The translations under genes and the position numbers were made by a program. From Catalinimonas niigatensis (lineage in GTDB: Bacteria; Bacteroidota; Bacteroidia; Cytophagales; Cyclobacteriaceae), in assembly GCF_030506285.1 (NCBI RefSeq), contig NZ_CP119422.1, positions 1,426,001-1,490,000 of the forward strand: a stretch of 64,000 nt of DNA. Reading direction: 5' to 3'. Each line of letters opens with the position of its first letter. The stretch's first letter is position 1. Shown one piece after another: positions 34,455-43,510 of the stretch. The notes under the pieces were generated by a model, which ran no database searches, had not been told where the DNA came from, and worked only from the letters and a program-made list of their open reading frames with translations.

Positions 34455-37400
34455 ATGCTTAATGCCATCATCAAATTCTTTCTCGAGAATAAACTCGTTA
34501 CCGTTCTCGTGTTGCTACTGATCGTAGCCTGGGGTATCGTAACAGCCCCTTTTAACTGGGAAGTAGGTTTTCTACCCCGAGATCCTGTTCCAGTGGATGC
34601 TATCCCGGATATTGGAGAAAACCAGCAGATTGTATTTACCGAATGGATGGGGCGTTCTCCCCAGGATGTAGAAGATCAGATTACTTATCCATTGACCAGC
34701 GCTTTGCTGGGTTTGCCAGGTGTAAAGAGTGTGCGCAGCAGTTCCGCCTTTGGTTTTTCCAGTATCTATATCATTTTTGAAGAAGATATAGAGTTTTACT
34801 GGAGCAGATCCCGTGTGCTGGAAAAACTCAACTCCTTACCTACCGGACTCCTACCCAATGAGGTACAACCTAAACTTGGACCGGATGCAACAGCCCTGGG
34901 TCAGGTATACTGGTATACCCTCGAAGGCAGGGATAAGGATGGTAACCCTACAGGAGGCTGGGATTTACATGAACTACGCACCATTCAGGACTATTACGTC
35001 CGCTATGCCCTTACCAGTGTAGCAGGGGTAGCTGAAGTGGCTTCTGTAGGGGGCTATATAAAGGAATACCAGGTAGATGTAGACCCTGCTGCCTTAAAAG
35101 CGCATCAAGTTTCCCTGATGGATGTGATGCAGGCAGTACAAAAAAGTAATATTGATGTAGGAGCCAATACTATAGAAGTCAACCAGGTAGATTACTTTGT
35201 CAGAGGCTTAGGTTATGTTGAAGAACTTAGTGACCTGGACAAGGTCGTAGTCAAAGTAACGGACAATGTACCTATCCGCATCAAAGATGTGGCTCGGGTA
35301 AACATTGGGCCACAGCCCCGTAATATGACCGGCATCCTGGATAAATCAGGAGCGGAAGCCGTAGGAGGAGTGGTCATAGCCCGCTATGGGGATAACCCTC
35401 TGGAAATCATCAATAATGTAAAAGAAGAAATTGATAACATCGCCGGAGGTCTGCCATCCAAAACTTTGGAAGATGGTACTGTCTCTAAGGTAACCATTGT
35501 CCCATTTTATGACCGTACCGGGCTGATCTACGAAACGCTGGGAACGCTTTATGAAGCGATCAGCCAGCAGATACTCATCACCATCATCGTCATCATCGTG
35601 ATGGTGTACAACCTGAGAGCTTCCATCCTGATCTCTGCCTTATTGCCACTGGCAGTGCTCATGTGTTTCATTTTCATGAAATACTTTGGAGTGGATGCCA
35701 ACATTGTGGCTTTATCCGGTATTGCTATTGCCATCGGTACCATGGTTGATCTGGGTATTATTCTGAATGAAAACATCCTTCGTCATCTGGAGGATGCCCC
35801 TGAAGGCCAGTCCAAACTAAAGACAGTGTACGATGCTACTACGGAGGTAGCCACAGCCATCCTAACCGCTGTGAGTACTACTATCGTGAGCTTTCTGCCG
35901 GTGTTTACCTTGCAGGCAGCAGAAGGCAAACTATTTGGTCCACTAGCTTATACTAAATCTTTTGCACTGGTTGCAGCTTTGATCTTTACGCTGATCATTA
36001 TGCCTGCTTTTTCCCACTGGATATTTTCTATAAAGAAAAACCACAGCAAATCAGGTTTGTATTTCAATTACTTGTTGATGCTGGCCGGGCCAGTCATTGC
36101 TTTTACCTTATCTTCCTGGGCGGGTTGGGTGCTGTTTGCTTTTGGCCTGGCCAATACTTTACTATATCATTTTCCAGAAAAGCTGGGTAAATACCGGAAT
36201 CTGATGCTGGTAGGCATTACTGTGGTGGCTGTTGCCTGGCTGCTGACTACCGAGTGGATGCCCCTTGGTGTATCCAGCGGTTTAATGCTTAACTTCTTCT
36301 TTATTGCCGTCATTTTAGGCCTGGTACTGGGTTTCTTCGCTCTTTTCCTAAGGATATATCCCAACTTGCTGATGTGGTTCCTGAATCACAAAGGCATTTT
36401 CCTTATTGTGCCTACACTCGTCATTTTAATTGCTGCCAATATATGGCTGGGTTTTGACAATGTATTCGGCATCTTTCCGAAAGCTATGGAAAAAGCAGGC
36501 TGGAACCTACGTGAGACCGCCGGTTGGACGGCCATGACAGAAGTCTTTCCCGGACTAGGTGAAGAGTTTATGCCTTCGCTTAATGAAGGTTCTTTCCTAC
36601 TCATGCCTACATCTATGCCACATTCCGGCGTAGAAGTAAACCGAAAAGTACTGCAAAAACTTGATATGATGGTGACCGCTATTCCTGAGGTAGACATGGT
36701 AGTGGGCAAAGCAGGAAGGGCTGAAACCGCCATTGACCCCGCTCCTTTATCCATGTTTGAAAATACCATCAATTATAAGAGTGAATATGTCTCTGACATC
36801 AATGGTAAAAAACTACGTTTTGAGGTAAATGAAGAGGGTCACTTTGTGCTGCAAAATGGGGCATTCTATGATCCCGAAAGCATGTCTCCTGAACAGATTG
36901 ATGTGAAACAACTTACTCCTGATCCAAAAGGGGAGTACTTCCGCCAATGGCGCAAACACATCCAAACCCCGGATGACATATGGGAGGAAATCATAGGCGT
37001 CATCAATATACCGGGGGTAACCTCCTCACCTAAACTACAACCTATTGAAACCCGGCTTGTGATGCTACAAACGGGTATGCGAGCCCCTATGGGCATCAAA
37101 GTGTATGGCCCAGATCTGAAAACCATAGAAGAGTTCGGGATGCAACTGGAGAGATACCTGAAGGAAGTGCCTTCGGTAAAATCAGAAGCCGTTTTTGCAG
37201 ACCGTATTGTGGGCAAACCCTATCTGGAAGTCGATATTAACCGTGACCAGATTACCCGTTATGGCCTCAATATCCAGGATGTGCAAGATTATGTGGAGAC
37301 TGCCATTGGCGGTATGCAGGTCAGCACAACAGTAGAAGGCAGGGAACGCTTCCCTATTCGTGTGCGCTATGCCCGTGAATACCGTGATAATCCAGCGGCC

Positions 37401-38279
37401 ATTGAAAGCATGTTAGTACCTACCCCTTTGGGTAATTACATCCCACTAAGTCAGCTGGCAGAAATCAAGTACCGTCCCGGTCCTGAAATGATCCGTGGGG
37501 AGAACAGCTTTTTGGTAGGATATGTCTTGCTGGATAGAATGCCAGGTTATGCAGAGGTAACTGTAGTAGAAGATGCTCAAAATTACTTACGTCAAAAAAT
37601 AGATTCCGGTGAGTTGACTGTTCCTTCAGGTGTGCGCTACGAATTTTCAGGAAGTTATGAAAACCAGGTACGGGCTGAAAAACGACTGGCTATTGTAGTT
37701 CCTCTATGTTTGATGGCTATTTTCCTAATCCTTTATTTCCAGTTCCGGTCCATAGCTACCACTCTTTTTGTCTTCTCAGGCATTGCCATGGCTTTTGCAG
37801 GTGGGTTTATGATGCTTTGGTTTTACGGGCAAAGTTGGTTTATGGATTTCTCCATCTTTGGTACCAACATGAGAGAGTTATTCCAGATGCAGACTTATAA
37901 CCTCAGTGTAGCGGTCTGGGTGGGCTTTATTGCCTTATTTGGTATCGCTACTGATGATGGCGTTGTCGTAGCTACTTATCTTAAACAAAGCTTTGAAAGG
38001 CGGACTCCAGAAAATGTGCAGGAAGTTCGTCAGGCGGTTTTAGAAGCAGGAAAAAAGCGGGTGCTGCCTTGTATGATGACTACTGCCACCACCCTGCTTG
38101 CACTCTTACCAGTGCTTACCTCTTCAGGCAGAGGCTCAGATATCATGATTCCTATGGCCATTCCTTCCTTTGGAGGTATGGTTCTGGAAGTGATGACTGT
38201 ATTCCTGGTACCGGTTCTCTATAGTTGGTGGGCTGAGAGAAAGATAAAAAAGAACGCTGAAGTATTCACCTCATCCTAA
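34455..38279 (+). CDS. cusA: CusA-type heavy-metal RND efflux pump, enlarged
   Basis: This 1274-residue inner-membrane pump of the HME-RND family exports Cu(I)/Ag(I) from the periplasm. The N-terminal NKLVTVLVLLLIVAWGIV helix, VDAIPDIGENQQIVFTEWMG and the TM4 segment AIAIGTMVDLGIILNENIL are diagnostic. It is about 230 residues longer than E. coli CusA. Additional hydrophobic segments lie near residues 535-670, and a further insertion lies in the second porter half (near EYVSDINGKKLRFEVNEEG). The TolC gene follows 11 bp later and the CusB gene after it, so the operon order is pump, channel, adaptor. Confidence 0.93.
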   Translation: MLNAIIKFFLENKLVTVLVLLLIVAWGIVTAPFNWEVGFLPRDPVPVDAIPDIGENQQIVFTEWMGRSPQDVEDQITYPLTSALLGLPGVKSVRSSSAFGFSSIYIIFEEDIEFYWSRSRVLEKLNSLPTGLLPNEVQPKLGPDATALGQVYWYTLEGRDKDGNPTGGWDLHELRTIQDYYVRYALTSVAGVAEVASVGGYIKEYQVDVDPAALKAHQVSLMDVMQAVQKSNIDVGANTIEVNQVDYFVRGLGYVEELSDLDKVVVKVTDNVPIRIKDVARVNIGPQPRNMTGILDKSGAEAVGGVVIARYGDNPLEIINNVKEEIDNIAGGLPSKTLEDGTVSKVTIVPFYDRTGLIYETLGTLYEAISQQILITIIVIIVMVYNLRASILISALLPLAVLMCFIFMKYFGVDANIVALSGIAIAIGTMVDLGIILNENILRHLEDAPEGQSKLKTVYDATTEVATAILTAVSTTIVSFLPVFTLQAAEGKLFGPLAYTKSFALVAALIFTLIIMPAFSHWIFSIKKNHSKSGLYFNYLLMLAGPVIAFTLSSWAGWVLFAFGLANTLLYHFPEKLGKYRNLMLVGITVVAVAWLLTTEWMPLGVSSGLMLNFFFIAVILGLVLGFFALFLRIYPNLLMWFLNHKGIFLIVPTLVILIAANIWLGFDNVFGIFPKAMEKAGWNLRETAGWTAMTEVFPGLGEEFMPSLNEGSFLLMPTSMPHSGVEVNRKVLQKLDMMVTAIPEVDMVVGKAGRAETAIDPAPLSMFENTINYKSEYVSDINGKKLRFEVNEEGHFVLQNGAFYDPESMSPEQIDVKQLTPDPKGEYFRQWRKHIQTPDDIWEEIIGVINIPGVTSSPKLQPIETRLVMLQTGMRAPMGIKVYGPDLKTIEEFGMQLERYLKEVPSVKSEAVFADRIVGKPYLEVDINRDQITRYGLNIQDVQDYVETAIGGMQVSTTVEGRERFPIRVRYAREYRDNPAAIESMLVPTPLGNYIPLSQLAEIKYRPGPEMIRGENSFLVGYVLLDRMPGYAEVTVVEDAQNYLRQKIDSGELTVPSGVRYEFSGSYENQVRAEKRLAIVVPLCLMAIFLILYFQFRSIATTLFVFSGIAMAFAGGFMMLWFYGQSWFMDFSIFGTNMRELFQMQTYNLSVAVWVGFIALFGIATDDGVVVATYLKQSFERRTPENVQEVRQAVLEAGKKRVLPCMMTTATTLLALLPVLTSSGRGSDIMIPMAIPSFGGMVLEVMTVFLVPVLYSWWAERKIKKNAEVFTSS

Positions 38280-38289
38280 CTCCAATATA

Positions 38290-39723
38290 ATGAAAAGAAC
38301 AACAGTAATAATCATACTAGTACTTCTGGGTCTGAATCCCCTTATGTATGCCCAGGAATTGGAGGAGTACCTTCAAATAGCAGCTGAGAACAATCCGGAG
38401 CTACAAGCTTACTTTAACGAGTATCTGGCTGCTCTGGAAAGAGTACCGCAGTTTGGGATTCTACCTGACCCTGAACTGAATGTTGGTTTTTTCTTCCAGC
38501 CAATGGAACGCTTTATGGGCAAGCAGCAGGCTGATATACAACTCATGCAGATGTTTCCCTGGTTTGGCATGCTCCGTACCCAAAAAGATGAAGCAAGTAA
38601 AATGGCATTGGCGCAATACCAAGGGTTTGAGGATGCTAAAAATCGCTTGTTCTACGAGGTAAAAAACACCTGGTATGACATGTACCGACTGGAGCAGGAA
38701 ATCAGTATCACCGAGGCAAATCTGGAAATTCTCCAGACTTACGAACGTCTGGCATTGATCCGCTTTCAAAGTGCAGGTGGAATCTCTTCAAGCTCCGGCA
38801 GTATACAAGCAGGAGGTTCAATGAATAGTAGTTCCACAACTTCTTCAGGAAGCAGTATGGGCAGTATGGGAGGTGGTATGAATCAAGGGAACACTGCTAA
38901 GGCCAGTAGTTCCAAAAGTACTTCCCAGTCTATGGGGCCTTCCGGCGCTTCTATGGGTTCCGGCAATTCCGGGATGAGTGATGTACTGCAGATACGTATG
39001 GAGATCAACGAATTAAAAAACACACTGTCCTCGTTGAAAGATTCTCGTGTACCACTACAGGCTGAATTCAATCAATTACTCAACAGGGAGTATAACGAGC
39101 AAGTGGCATTACCAGATACTTTATCAGATAAGGCGCTCACTATGGAGCGACTTGCTTTGCTTGACAGCATCACTCAAAACAATCCCATGCTGAAAATGCT
39201 GGATGCTGAAACAGAAGTCTATGAAGTACAAAAGAAAATGGCTAGGCTGGAAGGCAAGCCTATGCTGGGAGCTGGGGTAAATTATATGCCATTCATCCCC
39301 CGTTCTGAAGACGGAATGTCTATGGGGGGTAGGGACATGATTATGCCTATGGTAAGCGTAAGCATTCCCATTTACCGGAAACAATACGCTGCTAAGCTCA
39401 AAGAGGCAGAGCTTAAACAGCAGGCTGTGCAGCAACGAAAGGAAAGTACCGTCAACCAGCTATCTGTGCAATGGGCTACTGCTCTGCGTGATCTGGATGA
39501 TGCTAACCGGAGAACAGCCCTTTATCGTGAGCAATCCGGCTTGGCACAGCAAACGCTGAACTTGTTGATGACAAGTTATTCCTCAAGCGGACAAGGTTTT
39601 GAAGAAGTACTGAAGGTTCAGCAGCAATTGCTGGATTACCAGCTTAAACAAATTACATCCATCGTGGACCAGCATACTACTGTGGCTATGCTTGAGATGC
39701 TGGCAGCTACTACGTTGAATTAA
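38290..39723 (+). CDS. cusC: CusC-like TolC-family channel with Ser/Gly/Met-rich insert
   Basis: This 477-residue outer-membrane channel has a signal peptide (VIIILVLLGLNPLMYA) and the long helices of the TolC fold. It is interrupted at about residues 165-235 by a low-complexity segment of Ser, Gly and Met (for example SMGSMGGGMNQGN). That insert contains seven Met residues and could bind Cu(I) while it waits at the periplasmic tip. The normal family length is about 400-430 residues. It lies between the CusA and CusB genes (11 and 24 bp). Confidence 0.85.
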   Translation: MKRTTVIIILVLLGLNPLMYAQELEEYLQIAAENNPELQAYFNEYLAALERVPQFGILPDPELNVGFFFQPMERFMGKQQADIQLMQMFPWFGMLRTQKDEASKMALAQYQGFEDAKNRLFYEVKNTWYDMYRLEQEISITEANLEILQTYERLALIRFQSAGGISSSSGSIQAGGSMNSSSTTSSGSSMGSMGGGMNQGNTAKASSSKSTSQSMGPSGASMGSGNSGMSDVLQIRMEINELKNTLSSLKDSRVPLQAEFNQLLNREYNEQVALPDTLSDKALTMERLALLDSITQNNPMLKMLDAETEVYEVQKKMARLEGKPMLGAGVNYMPFIPRSEDGMSMGGRDMIMPMVSVSIPIYRKQYAAKLKEAELKQQAVQQRKESTVNQLSVQWATALRDLDDANRRTALYREQSGLAQQTLNLLMTSYSSSGQGFEEVLKVQQQLLDYQLKQITSIVDQHTTVAMLEMLAATTLN

Positions 39724-39747
39724 CCACACTATGAATTGACGAAAAAA

Positions 39748-41535
39748 ATGAAAACGATAGTAAACAATAAAATAATCCTGCTAACCATCATCCTGGCATT
39801 GGTGTTTGGAGGTCTCATCGGATGGATGGCTAAACCTTCTGTTAGACATTCTGAGGAAGAAATTTCTACTCATCAACATGATGAACACGATGATGAAGTC
39901 TGGACCTGCTCCATGCATCCACAGATCCGACAATCTGAGCCCGGCCAATGTCCCATTTGTGGCATGGATCTTATACCGGCGTCTTCCAACCGATCAGCAG
40001 CTGACGCTAACCCGATGGTGCATGAAATGACCCCTGAAGCAGTAGCGATGGCCAACATCAATACTTCACGGGTTACAGGCATTTCTCCTGAGGGAGAGTT
40101 GTTCCTCACAGGAAAGGTGAAGGCTGATGAACAGCGCCTCTCATCAGTGACAGCAAAGTTTCCCGGGCGTATTGAACAACTTTTTGTCAACTTCACCGGA
40201 CAGCTCATACAGCCAGGACAAAGACTTGCCACCGTGTATTCCCCTGAGTTGCTGACCGCTCAGAAAGAGCTGCTGGAAGCCATTAAGTCTAAAGAGACTT
40301 TCCCTGAGCTTTATACATCGGCACGGGAAAAACTAAGGCTGTGGAAGCTCAGTGAGAAGCAAATTGATGGGATTGAAAAAACGGGAGAAGTAAGAGAGCA
40401 GTTTGATGTGCTGGCAGATAAAGGTGGCATAGTAACCCAACGCAATGTAGCGCAAGGTGACTATATAAGTACAGGGTCGGTATTTTTCAATATAGTAGAT
40501 TTGAGCCGGGTCTGGATCATGATGGATGCTTATGAAACGGATCTACATTTTGTTAATATAGGTGATGAAGTCTCTTTTACAGTAGCAGCTGTTCCGGGAA
40601 AGACATTCAGTGCCAGTGTATCCTATATTGACCCTATCATCAATCCGGAAACGCGGGCCGCTTCTGTGCGGGCAGAAACAAATAACCCTGCTATGGAGCT
40701 TAAACCTGAAATGTTCGTCACTGCCCGTGTTCAGTCTGAGTTGGAGGCGCAGGAGCAGTCATTAGCCATTCCACGTACTGCTCTGCTATGGTCAGGCAAG
40801 CGATCCATTGTGTATATTAAAGTACCTGATACAGAATTTCCTTCTTATGAAATGCGTGAAATCACCATTGGTCCTCAAATGGGGGAAATGTATCTGGTAG
40901 AAGCAGGGTTGGAAGCTGGTGAAGAAATAGTAACCAATGGTGTATTTGCTATTGATGCCGCAGCCCAGCTTTCCGGCAACTATAGCATGCTCATGCGTCC
41001 TGAGTCAAAAACAATAGAAGTACCACAGCCTTTTCGGCAGCAGATTACGCAGGTAGCCGAAGCTTACTTTGAGGTGAAAAATGCTTTAGTCGAAGACAAT
41101 GGACAAGCGGCTGAGGCTGCCACCGGTCAAGTACAGCATGCGCTTGATCAGGTAGACATGCGAAACCTCAAAGGGCAGGCACATGATCATTGGATGATGC
41201 TGAAAGAACAATTGGAAAAGGCTGCTGATATGATGCAGGAAGCTGAGAACCTGGAATCCCAAAGAGAGCACTTTGCCATGCTGTCAGAAAGCATATTGGA
41301 AATGACCGAATCCTTTGGGCTGGAAAAAGGCAAAGTGTACAGGGATTTCTGCCCTATGGCCTTTGACAATCAAGGTGCATTCTGGCTCAGTGAAACTGAA
41401 GAGATACGGAATCCTTACTTCGGAGAGCAGATGCTCACTTGCGGGGAAGTAAAGGAGACCTATCGGAAAGGGCAGCGGGTATTTGCAAAAGAAAAACCTG
41501 TGGCCCCAGCGGCCGGTGGAACCCATAATCATTAA
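39748..41535 (+). CDS. cusB: CusB-like adaptor with metal-binding N-terminus and fused DUF3347 domain
   Basis: The ATG at 39748 gives 595 residues; the frame is open to a TTG at 39736. After a membrane anchor come a His/Asp-rich linker and a heavy-metal-binding domain (residues 51-77, WTCSMHPQIRQSEPGQCPIC). The CusB core follows, with its lipoyl-like and helical-hairpin segments, including FPGRIEQLFVNFTGQLIQPG. The C-terminal 160 residues are a DUF3347 domain ending FCPMAFDNQGAFWLS, NPYFGEQML and TCGEV, followed by a tail ending HNH. The protein links CusA to CusC and delivers Cu(I) to the pump. Confidence 0.92.
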   Translation: MKTIVNNKIILLTIILALVFGGLIGWMAKPSVRHSEEEISTHQHDEHDDEVWTCSMHPQIRQSEPGQCPICGMDLIPASSNRSAADANPMVHEMTPEAVAMANINTSRVTGISPEGELFLTGKVKADEQRLSSVTAKFPGRIEQLFVNFTGQLIQPGQRLATVYSPELLTAQKELLEAIKSKETFPELYTSAREKLRLWKLSEKQIDGIEKTGEVREQFDVLADKGGIVTQRNVAQGDYISTGSVFFNIVDLSRVWIMMDAYETDLHFVNIGDEVSFTVAAVPGKTFSASVSYIDPIINPETRAASVRAETNNPAMELKPEMFVTARVQSELEAQEQSLAIPRTALLWSGKRSIVYIKVPDTEFPSYEMREITIGPQMGEMYLVEAGLEAGEEIVTNGVFAIDAAAQLSGNYSMLMRPESKTIEVPQPFRQQITQVAEAYFEVKNALVEDNGQAAEAATGQVQHALDQVDMRNLKGQAHDHWMMLKEQLEKAADMMQEAENLESQREHFAMLSESILEMTESFGLEKGKVYRDFCPMAFDNQGAFWLSETEEIRNPYFGEQMLTCGEVKETYRKGQRVFAKEKPVAPAAGGTHNH

Positions 41536-41594
41536 TCAAATACACTTAAAGCTTTAAAGCAGACACAATATCTATTACAAAAACAAAATCACCT

Positions 41595-42131
41595 ATGAAA
41601 ATGAAAAATGTAAAATCAATCCTTTTGGCTGCTAGCTTAGCTCTTGTACTACCCTTCACAAAGACTTTTGCCCAGTCTGGTCATCATGATGCAGAAGGGC
41701 ACGAGATGCATCAGGAGCAGGCGGCTAGCCCGGAGTTTAAAGATAAAAAACTGGAAACTGCTTATCAGCATTATCTACACCTGAAAACTGCTTTGGTTGC
41801 CTCTGATGCCAATGAAGCCAAAAAAGGAGCTGAAATGCTAGCTACTTCCCTCAAAGAAGTCAGTAATGCAACAGAAGCACAAAAGGTAGCTTCGAAAATA
41901 GCACAGACTACCTCCCTTGATAAGCAACGGGAAGCTTTCATAACCTTGAGTGAATCTATGGGTGATTTGGTGAAAGGAGCTCTTTCCTCCGGAGCAATTT
42001 ACAAAGCTTATTGCCCTATGGTCAACAACAATCAAGGAGCCTACTGGCTAAGTGAAAGTAAAGAAATCCGCAACCCTTACTTTGGAGATAAAATGCTAAA
42101 GTGTGGTTCGGTGAAGGAAGAATTAAACTAA
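41595..42131 (+). CDS. Secreted DUF3347 copper-binding-like protein
   Basis: This 178-residue protein has a signal peptide (ILLAASLALVLPFTKTFA) and a His/Glu-rich linker (SGHHDAEGHEMHQEQ), followed by a DUF3347 domain. The signature is complete: YCPMVNNNQGAYWLSES, NPYFGDKML and KCGSV. It closely resembles the C-terminal domain of the CusB protein encoded 59 bp upstream, so a domain duplication is likely. It may act as a soluble periplasmic copper carrier for the pump. A clear hairpin terminator lies 13 bp after its stop codon. Confidence 0.83.
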   Translation: MKMKNVKSILLAASLALVLPFTKTFAQSGHHDAEGHEMHQEQAASPEFKDKKLETAYQHYLHLKTALVASDANEAKKGAEMLATSLKEVSNATEAQKVASKIAQTTSLDKQREAFITLSESMGDLVKGALSSGAIYKAYCPMVNNNQGAYWLSESKEIRNPYFGDKMLKCGSVKEELN

Positions 42132-42144
42132 CTAAGTAGTAGTA

Positions 42145-42169
42145 AGGCATCGGATGATTTCCGGTGCCT
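42145..42169 (+). terminator. Rho-independent terminator of the Cus operon
   Basis: AGGCATCGGA pairs with TCCGGTGCCT across a 5-nt loop, with one G-T wobble, and is followed by a T-rich stretch (TTATTTTACTTTTTG). Confidence 0.85.
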
Positions 42170-42260
42170 CTTATTTTACTTTTTGACACTATGAAAAAAG
42201 AAGATTCATAAGATGCAAACTGGTAAATCTACTCCTGTACAAACAAAAGACACTTCACCA

Positions 42261-42830
42261 ATGAAAAACACAACCTTACATATCAAAAATATGGTTTGCC
42301 TGCGCTGCATTGTGGCAGTCCGTGAAGCACTAAAGCGAATAGGTGTAGAAGTACAACATGTAGAATTAGGTTATGCAGAAATCGGAGATTCTTCTCATCT
42401 GGATATGCATCTGATAGAAGAAACATTAAAAGCACTTGGCTTTGAGCTGATTCACGATAAAGAAAAAGTGCTGGTAGAAGAAATTAAAGTAAAGATCAAA
42501 GAGCACTTACAATACTTAGATAAAACCCAAGCGACAGAACCTTTATCACTTTTTTTGAGCAAAAGTCTGGGCAAAAACTATGGATATTTAAGTAATCGAT
42601 TTTCTAAACTTGAGTCCCGGACAATTGAAAAGTACATGGTCTTGCTGAAAATAGAACGGGTAAAGGAATTGCTGGATTACGGTGAGCTGACGCTAAGTGA
42701 GATTGCCACAAAGCTGGGCTACAGCAGTGTCCATTATCTATCAGCACAATTTAAAAAAGTAACAGGAGTATCTGTCACCCATTACAAAAAGAACTTGACT
42801 CCCAAAAGAAAATTTCTGGATGATTTATGA
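42261..42830 (+). CDS. HMA-AraC fusion regulator, copy 3
   Basis: The ATG at 42261 yields 189 residues, matching the 191 of the other two copies; an open extension to 42213 lacks similarity to them. The HMA-like N-terminus reads KNMVCLRCIVAV (Cys13, Cys16), and the AraC domain ends with LSEIATKLGYSSVHYLSAQF. The gene follows the Cus operon terminator and precedes the Csp-like gene by 178 bp. Together the three copies bracket the copper efflux genes, consistent with local regulators. No shared-type promoter is visible just upstream. Confidence 0.8.
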   Translation: MKNTTLHIKNMVCLRCIVAVREALKRIGVEVQHVELGYAEIGDSSHLDMHLIEETLKALGFELIHDKEKVLVEEIKVKIKEHLQYLDKTQATEPLSLFLSKSLGKNYGYLSNRFSKLESRTIEKYMVLLKIERVKELLDYGELTLSEIATKLGYSSVHYLSAQFKKVTGVSVTHYKKNLTPKRKFLDDL

Positions 42831-43008
42831 ATATGGCTTGCTATCAGTAGTAAACCAGATAACTAAAGAACCTGTAGATATCATAAATAAAAAATAAAAT
42901 ATCATACCATAGGAGTTTGATTGTGGGTGGTTTTACATGAACAGTGTTTGATGTATGGGGTTTACTTAGCAAGAAATCACTTTTTAATAAACTTCAAATT
43001 TTTTAATC

Positions 43009-43341
43009 ATGAGAGAACATAAAGAATTTATCCAAAAACTAGCAGATTGCGCATCTGCCTGCCAGTATTGTGCTGACCAATGCCTCAATGAAGACGACAT
43101 TGCCATGATGGTGGACTGCATCCGTACCGACCGCGATTGCGCAGATTCCTGCATACAGGCCATTAATTTTGTATCCAGACAAAGCCAGCATGTCAGGGAA
43201 GCAATAGAGTTTTGCCAGAAGTTGTGCAAAGAATGTGGCGATGAATGTGCCCAGCACAAAATGGATCACTGCCAGGCTTGTGCCAAAGCTTGTCGTGCCT
43301 GCGAAGAGGCTTGTGAGAGTTATTTGAATATACACGCTTAG
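43009..43341 (+). CDS. Csp/DUF326-type four-helix copper-storage-like protein
   Basis: This 110-residue cytosolic protein has about 16 Cys arranged in helical CxxxC and CxxC spacings (for example CASACQYCADQC and CQACAKACRACEEAC). No signal peptide is present, so it would be of the cytosolic Csp3 type. Csp proteins are four-helix bundles whose Cys face inwards and hold many Cu(I) ions. It would therefore buffer cytosolic copper alongside CopA and CopB. It has its own upstream region of 178 bp and a strong hairpin downstream. Confidence 0.88.
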   Translation: MREHKEFIQKLADCASACQYCADQCLNEDDIAMMVDCIRTDRDCADSCIQAINFVSRQSQHVREAIEFCQKLCKECGDECAQHKMDHCQACAKACRACEEACESYLNIHA

Positions 43342-43444
43342 TAAAGTTACTGGGACGCAAGTAAGATCTTGCTGTATCCTGCTCTTCATTACTAATAGAG
43401 TCTGAAGATTCTACTGTTTGTGTGAGTCATCAGATGCTTATTAA

Positions 43445-43475
43445 GGTCAGAAGTGATAAATTATCATTTCTGACC
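43445..43475. terminator. Near-perfect 31-bp palindrome, likely terminator
   Basis: GGTCAGAAGTGATAA and TTATCATTTCTGACC flank one central base, with a single wobble pair. A T-rich tract (ATTTTTT) follows about 15 bp later. It lies 104 bp after the Csp gene and 36 bp before the next start codon. An operator function for the downstream gene is also possible. Confidence 0.6.
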
Positions 43476-43510
43476 CAATTCATCTTTCTATTTTTTAACT
43501 ATCCCAACGT

